Shown piece after piece: positions 40,435 through 49,165 of a stretch of 64,000 nucleotides of DNA. The position numbers were made by a program, and so were the translations under genes. Every line of letters starts with the position of its first letter. Position 1 is the first letter of the stretch. The stretch comes from Pseudomonadota bacterium. Lineage in GTDB: Bacteria > Pseudomonadota > Gammaproteobacteria > Burkholderiales > Burkholderiaceae. The stretch is taken from NCBI GenBank assembly GCA_023441105.1, contig JAEZQX010000168.1, positions 1 through 64,000 of the forward strand, given 5' to 3'. The notes beneath the pieces are model-generated. The model made no database searches. It saw nothing but the letters and a program-made list of their open reading frames with translations, and was not told the DNA's origin.

Positions 40435-40872
40435 ATGCCACTCATCCTCCCCTCGCGGCTGCTCAGGCTCGCGCTTGTCGTCGACGCCGCTGCGACCGGC
40501 GCCCTGGCCGTGCTGCAACTCGCCTTGCCGGATGCCCTGAGCCGCCTGCTGACGCTGCCGCGCGGCCTGCTGCTGGAGACCGGCGCCTTCCTGGTCGCCT
40601 ATGTGCTGCTGCTGGTGGTGATGGCACGTAGCCAGCGTCTCTGGTCCTGGCTTGTCAGGACCGTCGTGATCGGCAATGTCATCTGGGCGGTCGGCTGCGT
40701 GGCTCTGCTCGCCGCCGGCGCCGTCGAACCGGGTGCCTTGGGCATCGCGTACGTGGCAATGCAGGCGCTGGCGGTACTGGTATTCGCCGGCGCCCAGTAT
40801 CTCGGCCTGCGGCAGTCGGCGCCGGAAGTCGCGACGCGCTCCTTCGCTCAGGGAACCAGCGCCCCCAGGTAG
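40435..40872 (+). CDS. Small integral membrane protein, unknown function
   Basis: 145 residues from ATG 40435, after AGGAGCATCAA. Four hydrophobic segments span residues ~8-30, 45-62, 70-92 and 100-120, with a charged Arg-rich N-terminus and a soluble tail of about 20 residues. The pattern resembles small DoxX/DUF-type membrane proteins; I do not recognise the family. Its 3' end overlaps that of the ABC ATPase on the opposite strand by 25 bp. Confidence 0.75.
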   Translation: MPLILPSRLLRLALVVDAAATGALAVLQLALPDALSRLLTLPRGLLLETGAFLVAYVLLLVVMARSQRLWSWLVRTVVIGNVIWAVGCVALLAAGAVEPGALGIAYVAMQALAVLVFAGAQYLGLRQSAPEVATRSFAQGTSAPR

Positions 40873-41462
40873 CCGCGCACCCGCGGGTCCTGCAGCAGGG
40901 CATCGAAGTCGGGCGCCTGGCTGACGACGCCCTTCTCGACGAAGATGAAGCGCTCGCAACACTGCCGCAGGATGTCGATGTGGTAGTGCTCGTTGGGGTG
41001 CAGGCAGAGAAACACCAGCCTGCCGTCGGCGCGCAGCTTCTGGAAGAACGCGAGCATGAAGCCGATGTAGCCGTCCTGGGTGTTGAACTGCGGCTCGTCG
41101 AACAGGTGCACCCGCGGCGATGAGCCATTGGCGTGGGCCAGCATGAAGTCGGGGCGGTTGCGCTGGAAGGACCGCACCTGGTAGGACTGGTGGTAGTGGA
41201 TCGCCAGGCGGTCCCGCTCCCGCGTCTTGACGGCATGGATGTCCTGCCCGGCCACCAGCACCCGGCCCGCGCTGGGCAGGTTGCTGCCGGTGATGAGCTC
41301 GAACAGCGTCGTCTTCCCGGAGCCGTTGGGCCCCATGACGCCGACGATGGCGGGCTCGGCGATGGTGAAGTCGGCCGCGAGCGAGAACGTCACCTGCCGA
41401 TTGAAGACGCCGCGCGTGTAGCGCTTGGCCAGCCGGTCGACGAGCAGCAGGGGCGATGCCAT
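40848..41462 (-). CDS. Atypical short ABC ATPase lacking the signature/helical segment
   Basis: 204 residues from ATG 41462, sharing the TGATG junction with the gene upstream. Walker A (MGPNGSGKTTLF, ~43-54), the Q-loop region (IHYHQSYQ), Walker B (RVHLFDEPQ) and the switch His (FLCLHPNEHYH) are present. Between the Q-loop and Walker B there is only about 25-30 residues (QRNRPDFMLAHANGSSP), so the usual helical subdomain and LSGGQ signature are missing. It follows LivF- and LivG-like ATPases in a branched-chain-type operon and may be a regulatory or accessory subunit rather than a working transporter ATPase. Confidence 0.8.
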   Translation of the reverse strand: MASPLLLVDRLAKRYTRGVFNRQVTFSLAADFTIAEPAIVGVMGPNGSGKTTLFELITGSNLPSAGRVLVAGQDIHAVKTRERDRLAIHYHQSYQVRSFQRNRPDFMLAHANGSSPRVHLFDEPQFNTQDGYIGFMLAFFQKLRADGRLVFLCLHPNEHYHIDILRQCCERFIFVEKGVVSQAPDFDALLQDPRVRGYLGALVP

Positions 41463-42259
41463 CAGACCCCCAGGAGGCGACGGCGCAAGTCCGGATCGTC
41501 GCGCAGTTGCGCGGCCGTCCCGTGGTGGACGATGACGCCGCCGTTCATGACGTAGACGCGGTCGGCGACGGCCAGTGCACTCTGCACGTTCTGCTCGACC
41601 AGCAGCACCGCGATGCCTTCCGCGCGCAGCCGCGCGATCGTCTTCATGACGTCCTGCACCACCTTCGGCGCGAGTCCCTGGCTGGGCTCGTCGAAAAGAA
41701 CCAGGCCGGGCGCGCCGATCAGCGCCCGCGAGATCGCGACCATCTGCATTTCGCCGCCGGAGAGGTTCTCGCACTCGCGGTGCATCAGGTACTCCAGCGC
41801 GCTGAAGATCTCGAAGCAGTCCTTCTCCGACCAGGCCCGGAACCGCGTCCGCTTGCGGGCGATGGCAAGGTTGCGCGCCACCGTCAGGGTCGGGAAGATG
41901 CGCCGGTCGTCCGGCACCCAGCCGATGCCGCTGCGGGCGATCTCATGGGTGCTTTGCCGTGTCACTTCGCGGCCATCGAACCGGACGGCGCCCGACCGCG
42001 CCGGGGTCAGGCCGAGGATCGAGCGCAAGGTGGTCGTCTTCCCGACCCCGTTCGGACCCAGCAGTGCAACCACCTCGCCGGCCGCGACGTCCAGCGAGAC
42101 GTCGAAGAGCACCTGCGTCTCGCCGTGGAAGGTCCTGATCCGCTCGACCCACAGCATCGGCTCGCGGCGCGCGGCCGGACCGGGCGGTGCGCCGGTAGCG
42201 GGTACCACGCCGGTGGCGGGCAGCGCGGCGGTGGCAGGTAGCGCGGCGGTGGTGCTCAT
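41462..42259 (-). CDS. livF: Branched-chain-amino-acid-type ABC ATPase (LivF-like)
   Basis: 265 residues from ATG 42259, which overlaps the LivG stop (ATGA). Walker A (LLGPNGVGKTTTLRS), the LivF-type segment VPDDRRIFPTLTVARNL, the signature ENLSGGEMQM, Walker B (LVLFDEPSQGLAPK) and the VEQNVQSALAVADR switch region are all typical. A Pro/Ala-rich extension of about 30 residues precedes it. It forms the second ATPase of the importer. Confidence 0.92.
   Translation of the reverse strand: MSTTAALPATAALPATGVVPATGAPPGPAARREPMLWVERIRTFHGETQVLFDVSLDVAAGEVVALLGPNGVGKTTTLRSILGLTPARSGAVRFDGREVTRQSTHEIARSGIGWVPDDRRIFPTLTVARNLAIARKRTRFRAWSEKDCFEIFSALEYLMHRECENLSGGEMQMVAISRALIGAPGLVLFDEPSQGLAPKVVQDVMKTIARLRAEGIAVLLVEQNVQSALAVADRVYVMNGGVIVHHGTAAQLRDDPDLRRRLLGV
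42182..42247 (-). repeat. Low-complexity AxPAT repeat in the LivF N-terminus
   Basis: Residues 5-26 of the LivF-like protein contain three or four units of the type ALPAT/VVPAT. It is absent from the family core and probably arose by slippage. It gives the N-terminus a flexible tail. Confidence 0.8.
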
Positions 42260-43002
42260 GTGGCGAGCGCCCCCAGGTTGGAGCGACGGACCCATTCGTT
42301 CTGCTGCAGCTGCTCCGGCGTCCCCTCCGCGATGACCTGGCCCCAATGGATGACCGAGACCTTGTCGGCCAGCCTGAAGAGGAACTGCATGTCGTGCTCG
42401 ATGATCACGATAGTGAGTTGCCGCTTGAGCTCCGCGACGAGGTCGGCCAGCCGCGCCGTGCCTTCGGCGCCGAGACCGGCGGTCGGCTCGTCCAGGAACA
42501 GCATGCGAGGCTGCGCCGCCAGCGCCACGCCGATCTCCAGCGCGCGGCGCTCGCCGTAGGACAGGCTGCGTGCCTTCGCCTGCTCCTTGCCGCTCAGCCC
42601 CACGCGCGCCAGCACCTGCGCGGCCGCCTCCTGCGCCGCGCTATCCGCGCCGAGGTCGCGCCAGCAGTCGAAGCCGCGCGCGCGGACCCGCGGCGTGGCC
42701 ACCAGCACGTTGTCCAGCGCCGAGTAGTCGTTGAACAGGTTCATGATCTGGAACGAGCGCGAGATTCCCCTCCGGGCGATCGCCCGCGGCGCGAGCCCGG
42801 TGATGTCCTCGCCGGCAAAGCGCACCGTGCCCCGGTCCGGCCGGTGCAGCCCGGTCAGCACGTTGAAGCAGGTGGTCTTGCCCGCGCCGTTGGGGCCCAT
42901 GATGCCGGCGAGCTTGGACTCCTCGAACGAGAGGGTGATGTCCTCCAGCACGACCTGGTCGCCGAAGCGCTTCGACAGGCCGGTCGCTTCGAACAATGCC
43001 AT
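42256..43002 (-). CDS. livG: Branched-chain-amino-acid-type ABC ATPase (LivG-like)
   Basis: 248 residues from ATG 43002; a longer frame running into the permease gene is a shadow. Walker A (MGPNGAGKTTCFNVLTG), RGISRSFQIMNLF, the signature RSLSYGERRALEIG (the LivG LSYGxxR variant), Walker B (MLFLDEPTAGL) and the VIIEHDMQFLF switch are present. The stop overlaps the LivF start. It starts 2 bp after the LivM stop. Confidence 0.93.
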   Translation of the reverse strand: MALFEATGLSKRFGDQVVLEDITLSFEESKLAGIMGPNGAGKTTCFNVLTGLHRPDRGTVRFAGEDITGLAPRAIARRGISRSFQIMNLFNDYSALDNVLVATPRVRARGFDCWRDLGADSAAQEAAAQVLARVGLSGKEQAKARSLSYGERRALEIGVALAAQPRMLFLDEPTAGLGAEGTARLADLVAELKRQLTIVIIEHDMQFLFRLADKVSVIHWGQVIAEGTPEQLQQNEWVRRSNLGALAT

Positions 43003-43004
43003 GG

Positions 43005-44018
43005 TCAGGCGTGCTTCCGGTGTGCAGGCAGCGCCGCGACCCGGGATGCGGGGCGCCTTGCCCGCCAGCCTTGCCAGATGCCGGCCACTCCCTCGGGCTT
43101 GAACAGCACCAGCGCCATGAAGATCAGGCCGTACCAGAGCAGCCAGGCCTCCGTATATGCCCCCAGCAAGTCCCTCGCCAGGATGAAGATGGTGGTGCCG
43201 ATCACCGGCCCCCAGAAGCTCACCATGCCGCCGCCGACCAGCACCATCATCACCACGAAGCCGGAGGCGTGCAGGCTCATGACGTTGGGATAAGCCGACT
43301 GCTGGGCCATCGCGAACATGCCGCCGGCCAGCCCCGCCACGGCCGCGGAGACGATGAACGCCAGGAACTTGTAGAGCCAGACGTTGTAGCCGACGAACGC
43401 GGCCCGGGTTTCGTTCTGCCGGATGGCGCCGAGAATGCGGCCGAACGGCGAATGAACCAGGCGCCAGAGAGCCACCAGGGCGGCGGCGAACACGGCGAGG
43501 CAGAAGTAGAACAGGGCCTCGTTGCTGCCGAGATCGAAGCTGACGAAGCCGAAGTCGGCCGGCAGCCGCTTGATGCCGAGCAAGCCGTCTTCGCCGCCGG
43601 TGAGTCCGTGCCACTTGATCGACAGGAACCAGAACACCTGCCCGAAGGCGATGGTGAGCAGCGCGTAGTAGATGCCTCGGCGATGGGAGATGAACGCCGC
43701 GACCACCGCGCCGAGCGCCGCGGCGACCAGCATCGCGCCGAGCAGATCGACCCACAGGTTGGCCCAGAGCCGCTGCTGGAGCAGGCCGAATGCGTAGGCG
43801 CCGATGCCGAAGAATGCGCCGTGGCCGAACGACGGCAAGCCGGTGTAGCCGAGCAGCAGGTTGTACCCGAGCGCGAACAGCATCCAGATCATGATCTCCA
43901 GCGCCAGGTACTGGTACAGGCCGACGCCGGCGAGCCAGAGCGGCGTCGACAGCAGCACCGCCAGGGTGATCACCATCGGGAGCGGCAGGCGGGCGGCCCG
44001 GCCCGGTGTGGATTGCAT
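43005..44018 (-). CDS. livM: Branched-chain-amino-acid-type ABC permease (LivM-like)
   Basis: 337 residues with about nine or ten hydrophobic segments and LivM features (LGYNLLLGYTGLPSFGHGAFFGIGAYA, LGAIRQNETRAAFVGYNVWLYK, LVGGGMVSFWGPVIGT). It is the first gene of the minus-strand half of a divergent Liv locus; the other permease (LivH) and the receptor lie on the plus strand from 44256. The 237-bp control region between the two halves would drive both. Confidence 0.93.
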   Translation of the reverse strand: MQSTPGRAARLPLPMVITLAVLLSTPLWLAGVGLYQYLALEIMIWMLFALGYNLLLGYTGLPSFGHGAFFGIGAYAFGLLQQRLWANLWVDLLGAMLVAAALGAVVAAFISHRRGIYYALLTIAFGQVFWFLSIKWHGLTGGEDGLLGIKRLPADFGFVSFDLGSNEALFYFCLAVFAAALVALWRLVHSPFGRILGAIRQNETRAAFVGYNVWLYKFLAFIVSAAVAGLAGGMFAMAQQSAYPNVMSLHASGFVVMMVLVGGGMVSFWGPVIGTTIFILARDLLGAYTEAWLLWYGLIFMALVLFKPEGVAGIWQGWRARRPASRVAALPAHRKHA

Positions 44019-44143
44019 GACGACGGCGCCCCTCGTTAGGCATGCTTGTCAATACTGGACCTGCCTAGCAGAATGTACGTGCCGAAGGCGAACCAGGCAA
44101 GAATTGCGTTCCTGGTACGCCTGCTTCACCGAGTTGCGCATTC

Positions 44144-44179
44144 CCCGAGTCTTCCGCATCACCCGAGTCTTCCGCGTCG
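44144..44179. repeat. Two tandem 18-bp units in the divergent Liv control region
   Basis: Two adjacent 18-base units (44144-44161 and 44162-44179) match at 16 of 18 positions, and a weaker third copy lies just before (about 44128-44143). They sit about 80 bp upstream of the receptor start, between the two halves of the Liv locus, so regulator binding is possible. The rest of 44019-44255 shows no gene. Confidence 0.6.
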
Positions 44180-44255
44180 TTCTCTCGTCTCTAACCCGGA
44201 CATCCGATTTCGGGGCAAAACAACCACCATGGCACGCCAGCCAGAGGAGACACGC

Positions 44256-45605
44256 ATGAGTACCAGCAGGAAAGATCCAGCCGGCGACGTAACGGTGCAG
44301 CGATTGTCGATGCCGCGGCGCTCGCTGCTGAAGGGATCGGCGCTCGCCGTGGCCGGCACCGGCCTCTATGCTGCCGCGCCGTTCTTCGGTCCCTGGAAGC
44401 ACCACCACGCCTGGGCGCAGGCCGGCCAGAAGAAACCGCTGGTGATCGGCCTGACCATGGATGCGTCGGGCCAGTATGGCGCGTCGGGCGGCGAGGAGCG
44501 GCTGGGCGCGACGATGGCGATCAAGGAGTTCAACGACAAGGGCGGCGTGCTCGGCCGACGCATCGAAGCGCTGCACATGGATACGGAGACCACTCCCGCG
44601 ACCGGTTCGCGGGTTGCCGAGCGGATGATCACCCGCAACGACGCCGCCTTCCTGATCGGCGCGCTGCACTCCGGCGTCGCCAACGCGATCTCGCAGGTGG
44701 CGCAGAAGTACGGCACCATCTTCCTCAACACCAACTCGAGCTCGCCCACCGAGGCCGGCAAGGACTGCCATCGGGTCAAGTTCGTCTGGGACGGCAACGG
44801 CACGAACTTCTCCCATGCGATCGTCAAGAACGCCATCAAGACCAGCGGCAGGAACTGGGTGCTCCTGACCAATGACTATGTCTGGGGCCACAACACCTCC
44901 AAGGCGACGCGCGAGCAGGTCGAGGCGAACGGCGGCAAGATCGTGGAGGAGTTACTGGTTCCGCAGAACACGCGGGACTTCTCACCCTACCTGCTCAAGC
45001 TGCAGCAGCTCAAGCCGGACGTGGTGGCCGCAGCCGTCGGCGGCGATGACATCAAGGCGCTGCGCCAGCAGGTGGTGCAGGTCAAGTTGAACAAGTCCAT
45101 GTCGTGGATCAACAACCAGCAGGACTGGCCGGACGTCTATGGCCTCGGGCCCGAGGCGATCTTCGGCGTGTTCGGCACCACCTGGTACTACCGCCTGGAC
45201 CTGCCGGGGGTGAAGGAATTCGTCGCCGCCTATCAGAAGCAGTTCCCCGGCATGGCCATCCGCGTACCCGGCAACGTCTACCACAACGCCTACATGGCGA
45301 CGCGGGAGCTGCTGCGCTGCGTCGAGGAAGCTGGCACCACCAACAATATCGCGGTCATCAAGAAGCTCGAAGGCCGCAAGATGAGCGCAGCGGACCGCCT
45401 GCAGCATCACGACGCGTGGATCGATCCGGTCACGCACCACTGCCAGCAGACGATTTACATGGCGACCTTCAACGACGAGCCGAAGGAGAAGGACGACATC
45501 TTCCGGATCCTGTCCCAGGCGGATCCGAAGGACGTGATCGACCAGGCCGCCGCCGGCGCCTGCAAGCTGGAAAGCTACGAGGCGACGCCGAGCTACGAAG
45601 TCTGA
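44256..45605 (+). CDS. Branched-chain-type ABC substrate-binding protein (Tat-exported)
   Basis: 449 residues from ATG 44256, after AGAGGAGACACGC. The N-terminus has a twin-arginine signal (MPRRSLLKGSALA, Arg21-Arg22) with cleavage near AWAQ-AG. The mature part begins LVIGLTMDASGQYGASGGEERLGATMA, the leucine/isoleucine-binding-protein (Peripla_BP_6) start, and is long for the family. Its ligand may be an amide or aromatic acid rather than leucine, as in many such paralogs. It starts the plus-strand half of the locus. Confidence 0.92.
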   Translation: MSTSRKDPAGDVTVQRLSMPRRSLLKGSALAVAGTGLYAAAPFFGPWKHHHAWAQAGQKKPLVIGLTMDASGQYGASGGEERLGATMAIKEFNDKGGVLGRRIEALHMDTETTPATGSRVAERMITRNDAAFLIGALHSGVANAISQVAQKYGTIFLNTNSSSPTEAGKDCHRVKFVWDGNGTNFSHAIVKNAIKTSGRNWVLLTNDYVWGHNTSKATREQVEANGGKIVEELLVPQNTRDFSPYLLKLQQLKPDVVAAAVGGDDIKALRQQVVQVKLNKSMSWINNQQDWPDVYGLGPEAIFGVFGTTWYYRLDLPGVKEFVAAYQKQFPGMAIRVPGNVYHNAYMATRELLRCVEEAGTTNNIAVIKKLEGRKMSAADRLQHHDAWIDPVTHHCQQTIYMATFNDEPKEKDDIFRILSQADPKDVIDQAAAGACKLESYEATPSYEV

Positions 45606-45618
45606 CGGCGGTGCTTCG

Positions 45619-46548
45619 ATGGACTGGCTGCTGCAGATCCTGCCGCATGTCGTCAACGGCCTCACGCTGGGGTTGCTGTTCGCGCTGATCGCGCTGGGCT
45701 TCATGCTCATCGTCGGCGTGATGGAGGCGATCAATCTTGCCCACGGCTCGCTGTTCGCCCTGGGGATGTACGTCGCGCTGTTCTTCATCACGCCGAAGCT
45801 GGGCCTGTTCCCCGAGCTGCAGGCCTGGTACCTCGGCCTGCCGATCGGCACGCGGTACGGCCTGGCCCTGCTCCTCGCGCCGGTGGTGGTCGGTGTGTTC
45901 GGCATGCTGCTGGAGCTGTGCATGCGGCGCACCTACGGGCGCGACCCGCTCTACGGTCTGCTGCTGACGTTCGGCGCCGCCCTGGTGATCGAGGAGCTGA
46001 TCCGCCTCGTCTGGGGCTCGAACGAGCAGCAGCTGCAGTTGCCGTTGGCGATATCCGGCGCCATGCTGCTGGGCGACCTGATCTATTCCAAGTACCGCTT
46101 CTTCGCCAGCGGCTTCGCGGTGCTGATGATCGTCGCGCTGTGGCTGTTCCTGGAGAAGACGCCCTACGGTGCGATCATCAAGGCTGGCGCGCATGACAGC
46201 GAGATGGTGCGGGCGCTCGGCATCAACCTGTCACGGCTGCGGTTGCTGGTGTTCGCCATCGGCGTCGCATTGGCCGCCATTGCCGGGGTGGTGATGGCGC
46301 CCATCTGGGGCATCCGCCCGCACGTGGGTGTCGATGCCGTCGTTCCGGCCTTCCTCATCATCGTGCTTGGCGGCGTCGGCTCGCTTCGCGGTGCGGTGCT
46401 CGCCGGTCTCATGGTGGGAATGGTGGTCGGTATCACCGGCGCCTACGCGTCGGAATGGTCGCTGATGTCGATGTACCTCCTGTTCATCGCCATCGTCACC
46501 TTCCGCTCCCGCGGCTTGTTCGGGAAGAAGAGCGTGCTCGACGTCTGA
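45619..46548 (+). CDS. livH: Branched-chain-amino-acid-type ABC permease (LivH-like)
   Basis: 309 residues with eight or so hydrophobic segments. LivH hallmarks are FALIALGFMLIVGVMEAINLAHGSLFALGMY near the N-terminus and GVVMAPIWGIRPHVGVDAVVPAFLIIVLGGVGSLRGAVLAGL (split here). ATG 45619 is 13 bp after the receptor stop, so the two are co-transcribed. Confidence 0.93.
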   Translation: MDWLLQILPHVVNGLTLGLLFALIALGFMLIVGVMEAINLAHGSLFALGMYVALFFITPKLGLFPELQAWYLGLPIGTRYGLALLLAPVVVGVFGMLLELCMRRTYGRDPLYGLLLTFGAALVIEELIRLVWGSNEQQLQLPLAISGAMLLGDLIYSKYRFFASGFAVLMIVALWLFLEKTPYGAIIKAGAHDSEMVRALGINLSRLRLLVFAIGVALAAIAGVVMAPIWGIRPHVGVDAVVPAFLIIVLGGVGSLRGAVLAGLMVGMVVGITGAYASEWSLMSMYLLFIAIVTFRSRGLFGKKSVLDV

Positions 46549-46567
46549 CGCAGGAGCGGACCAGGAG

Positions 46568-47479
46568 ATGCCGAACCCTAAGCCAGCAACCCGGCACATG
46601 GTTCAGGCAACAGCGGCCGCGCTGGCGTCGTTGCCGGGATTTCTTCCCTGCGCGATCGCGCAGCCGGTCCATGACGGCGACAGCGGAGGCGACATCAGTG
46701 CCTACTACCTGCGCACCGGCGCGGCCGACTTCGGCGCCGGCGCGCAGGTTCGCGAGCGACAGTCCGGCTTGCGTGCCTGGTCGCCCTCGCTGCGGGACGG
46801 GCCCGTCGACTTCCGGGTCGGCGCCGACTACGCCTACACCCGCTACGCCTTCGATGGCGTGACGACGCGGGCACGCGACCTCCACCACCTGTTCGTGCCG
46901 CTGCAGTGGCGCGACCGCGATGATCGCTGGCTTGCCGCCCTGACGCCGTTGGTCGCCACGTCGTCCAACGTCTTCAAGGACCTCGTCAACCGGGGCGGGC
47001 GGGATGATTTCGACTTGCACCTGCGTTTGCAGGTGAAGGAATGGATGGGGCCGTCGATCGGCTGGCGCGCGGCGATTGTGCGCGATCGGGCTTTCGGTGC
47101 ACCGCGCTTCTATCCCGACGTGGCGCTCCTGTGGCGAAGGGAGCGGATGAGTGCCGAGCTGGGCGTGCCCTCGTCGCGCATCGACTGGCAGGTGCGCGAC
47201 CGTCTGGCGGTCGGCGCCGCCGTCTTCCCCAACGGCGGGTCGTGGCATGTGGTCAGTGACGAGCGCGGCGGAGCGGAATTCGACTATATCGCCCGTGCCT
47301 GGCGCAGCGCATTGACGGCGGACTGGCGGCCACGGCGCTGGCTGCGCGCGAGGGCGGAGGCGGGGGTGGAGTTTCGACGTCGCTACCAGTTCGAGGACGA
47401 CACGGGTGCGGCGATCGATCGCGAGGCGGGATCGGCCGGGTACTGGCGGGTGGAGCTGGGGGTGGTGGTTGGACAGTGA
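46568..47479 (+). CDS. Predicted outer-membrane beta-barrel protein, unknown function
   Basis: 303 residues with a signal peptide (residues 1-31, cleavage near AIA-QP). The mature protein is rich in alternating polar/hydrophobic strands with Arg/Asp turns and Trp/Tyr pairs (FRVGADYAYTRYAF, HLFVPLQWRDRD, RMSAELGVPSS), typical of a barrel of about twelve strands. The end (RVELGVVVGQ) lacks the terminal Phe. It lies 19 bp after LivH and may be the outer-membrane entry for the Liv substrate. It resembles DUF6268-like proteins, but I am not sure. Confidence 0.6.
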   Translation: MPNPKPATRHMVQATAAALASLPGFLPCAIAQPVHDGDSGGDISAYYLRTGAADFGAGAQVRERQSGLRAWSPSLRDGPVDFRVGADYAYTRYAFDGVTTRARDLHHLFVPLQWRDRDDRWLAALTPLVATSSNVFKDLVNRGGRDDFDLHLRLQVKEWMGPSIGWRAAIVRDRAFGAPRFYPDVALLWRRERMSAELGVPSSRIDWQVRDRLAVGAAVFPNGGSWHVVSDERGGAEFDYIARAWRSALTADWRPRRWLRARAEAGVEFRRRYQFEDDTGAAIDREAGSAGYWRVELGVVVGQ

Positions 47480-47542
47480 GTTGCCTCCTTCAGCAGGCGA
47501 CGTGGGCCAGGTCAGCCATGGTCCGAACAGTCATTCACGTCA

Positions 47543-47559
47543 TGGATGATTATCATCCA
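47543..47559. promoter_or_regulatory. Perfect 7-bp palindrome just before the AAA ATPase start
   Basis: TGGATGA and TCATCCA (47543-47549 and 47553-47559) are perfect inverted repeats around TTA. The ATG at 47564 lies 4 bp downstream, so the palindrome favours that start over ATG 47546, which is inside it. It is a likely operator. Confidence 0.5.
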
Positions 47560-47563
47560 CGGC

Positions 47564-48780
47564 ATGAAAACCCTGCCTCGGCTCGTCGGCTCCGCTTTGG
47601 AGCAACGCCTGCGCGTGATGCCGGCCGTGATGGTGACCGGGGCACGCCAAGCCGGCAAGAGCACGCTCGCTGGCCGTCTGGTTCAGGGTGAGCGCCGGTT
47701 TGCGACCCTCGACGATTTCGACATTCTCGACGCCGCTCAAAGAGATCCGGAGATCCTGCTGGGCGGCCCGGGCCCGGTCACGCTTGACGAGGTCCAGCGA
47801 GCGCCGGATCTGCTGCGAGTGGTCAAGCGCGCCATCGATCGGGACCGCCGGGCGGGACGCTTCCTGCTCACCGGTTCCGCCAACCTGCTGTTGATGCGGC
47901 AGGTCTCGGAATCGCTGGCCGGGAGAGCAAGCTATCTCAACCTCTGGCCGATGACGCGCGGCGAGCAACAGGGGCTGGGGCGGCCGGGAAGGTGGGAGGA
48001 ACTGCTGGCAAGCCCGACGCCGACTGGCGCGACCTCTTGGCATCGGCAGACGCCGACGAGGAAGACTGGCGCAACCTGGCTCGGCGCGGAGGCTTCCCAA
48101 CGCCCGCCCTGGAGCTCCAGTCTTCGACGGACCGCCGGATCTGGTTCGACGGCTATGTCCGCACCTACCTGGAACGGGATTTGCAGGATCTGGCGGCGAT
48201 TGCGTCGCTGCCGGACTTTCGCCGGCTGATGCGCGCTACCTGTCTGCGTATCGGTCAGCTCGTCAACCAGACCGAGCTTGGTCGCGACGTGGCGTTGCCG
48301 CAGGCCACGGTCCACCGCTGGCTCAACCTGCTCGAGACGTCGTACTTGCTGGTGCGGCTGCCCGCCTATGCCGTGAACCGCACCAAGCGTCTCATCAAGT
48401 CGCCCAAGCTCTACTGGGGCGATACCGGCGTCCCCTTGCATCTGGCGGAAGTCGACGAGCCCGGCGGCGCGCACCTCGAGAACCTCATCCTCCTCGATCT
48501 CCTGGCCTGGCGGGACGCACGCCTGGACCGCACCGACTTGAGCTATTGGCGCACCGTCAATGGCGAGGAGGTCGACTTCGTGGTCGAGACGAAGGGCAAA
48601 CTGTTGCCGATCGAGGTCAAGGCGACGACGCGGCCGACGCTTGCGAATGCAATGCATCTGCGTACGTTCGCAGCGGAGTACGGCAGGAAGGCGCGGGCTG
48701 GATTGCTGCTTCATACGGGCAAGATGCTGGAGTGGCTGGCGCCGAACGTGCTCGCGGCGCCGTGGTGGAAGGTGTTGTAG
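47564..48780 (+). pseudogene. AAA ATPase with DUF4143 domain, split by a -1 frameshift
   Basis: The N-terminal frame (47564 onward) has Walker A (GARQAGKSTL), Walker B (PVTLDEVQRA) and LLTGSANL, reaching RWEELLASP. The rest of the family pattern continues in the next frame, starting with DADWRDLLAS (about 48017 on), then the DUF4143 domain (RTYLERDLQDLAAIASLPDFRRLM, SPKLYWGDTG, VDFVVETKGKLLPIEVKAT) to the stop at 48780. The frame change lies near 48005-48020. Whole-length relatives are single ~400-residue proteins often found with nucleotidyltransferase-like or restriction genes. A sequencing error or a real inactivating mutation are both possible; no slippery heptamer is visible. Confidence 0.75.
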
Positions 48781-48799
48781 CAGTTGTTGTATCACCCCG

Positions 48800-49153
48800 C
48801 TACTTCAGGTGCACCGTCACCAGCACCTTCATCGCGACATCCGCCGGCAACTCCGTCACGACCCGCAGCCAGTTTCCGAAATGCGCAACCCGGGCGCAGG
48901 CGTCCAGCTCGGTCGATTGCGGCATCGGCAGGGTCGTCCCTTCGTCGACCCAGCGCATGCCGTCGGCCGAGATCTGCACCCGCGCCGTGGGTGGCAGCAC
49001 GTCGGCGGCGGCATCCGGTCCCCGCTCGATCGCCAGGGCGCGCACGAAGATCACGGCTTCGCTTGCCCAGCCGGCCTCGTAGGGCTCGGTGGCGGCCATG
49101 CCGGTCCAGCGCTCGTTGCGGGCAATCACTGCGGTGAGATTCTCGCGGATCAT
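48800..49153 (-). CDS. Conserved-looking hypothetical protein
   Basis: 117 residues, no signal peptide or membrane segment. Beta-strand-rich pattern (EAVIFVRALAIERG, ARVQISADGMRWVDEGT, NWLRVVTELP, AMKVLVTVHLK) suggests a small beta-sandwich, perhaps a carbohydrate-binding fold. The family is not recognised. It starts 12 bp downstream of the 294-residue gene below and probably shares its operon with the permease genes on the same strand. Confidence 0.65.
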   Translation of the reverse strand: MIRENLTAVIARNERWTGMAATEPYEAGWASEAVIFVRALAIERGPDAAADVLPPTARVQISADGMRWVDEGTTLPMPQSTELDACARVAHFGNWLRVVTELPADVAMKVLVTVHLK

Positions 49154-49165
49154 GTCCCTGCCTCC

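Noticed and set aside
42996..44039. 347-residue plus-strand frame opposite LivM
   Set aside because: No domain, composition biased to charged residues, antisense to a clear permease.
47990..48020. Programmed -1 frameshift in the AAA/DUF4143 gene
   Set aside because: No slippery heptamer or downstream pseudoknot is apparent. A mutation or sequencing error explains the split more simply.
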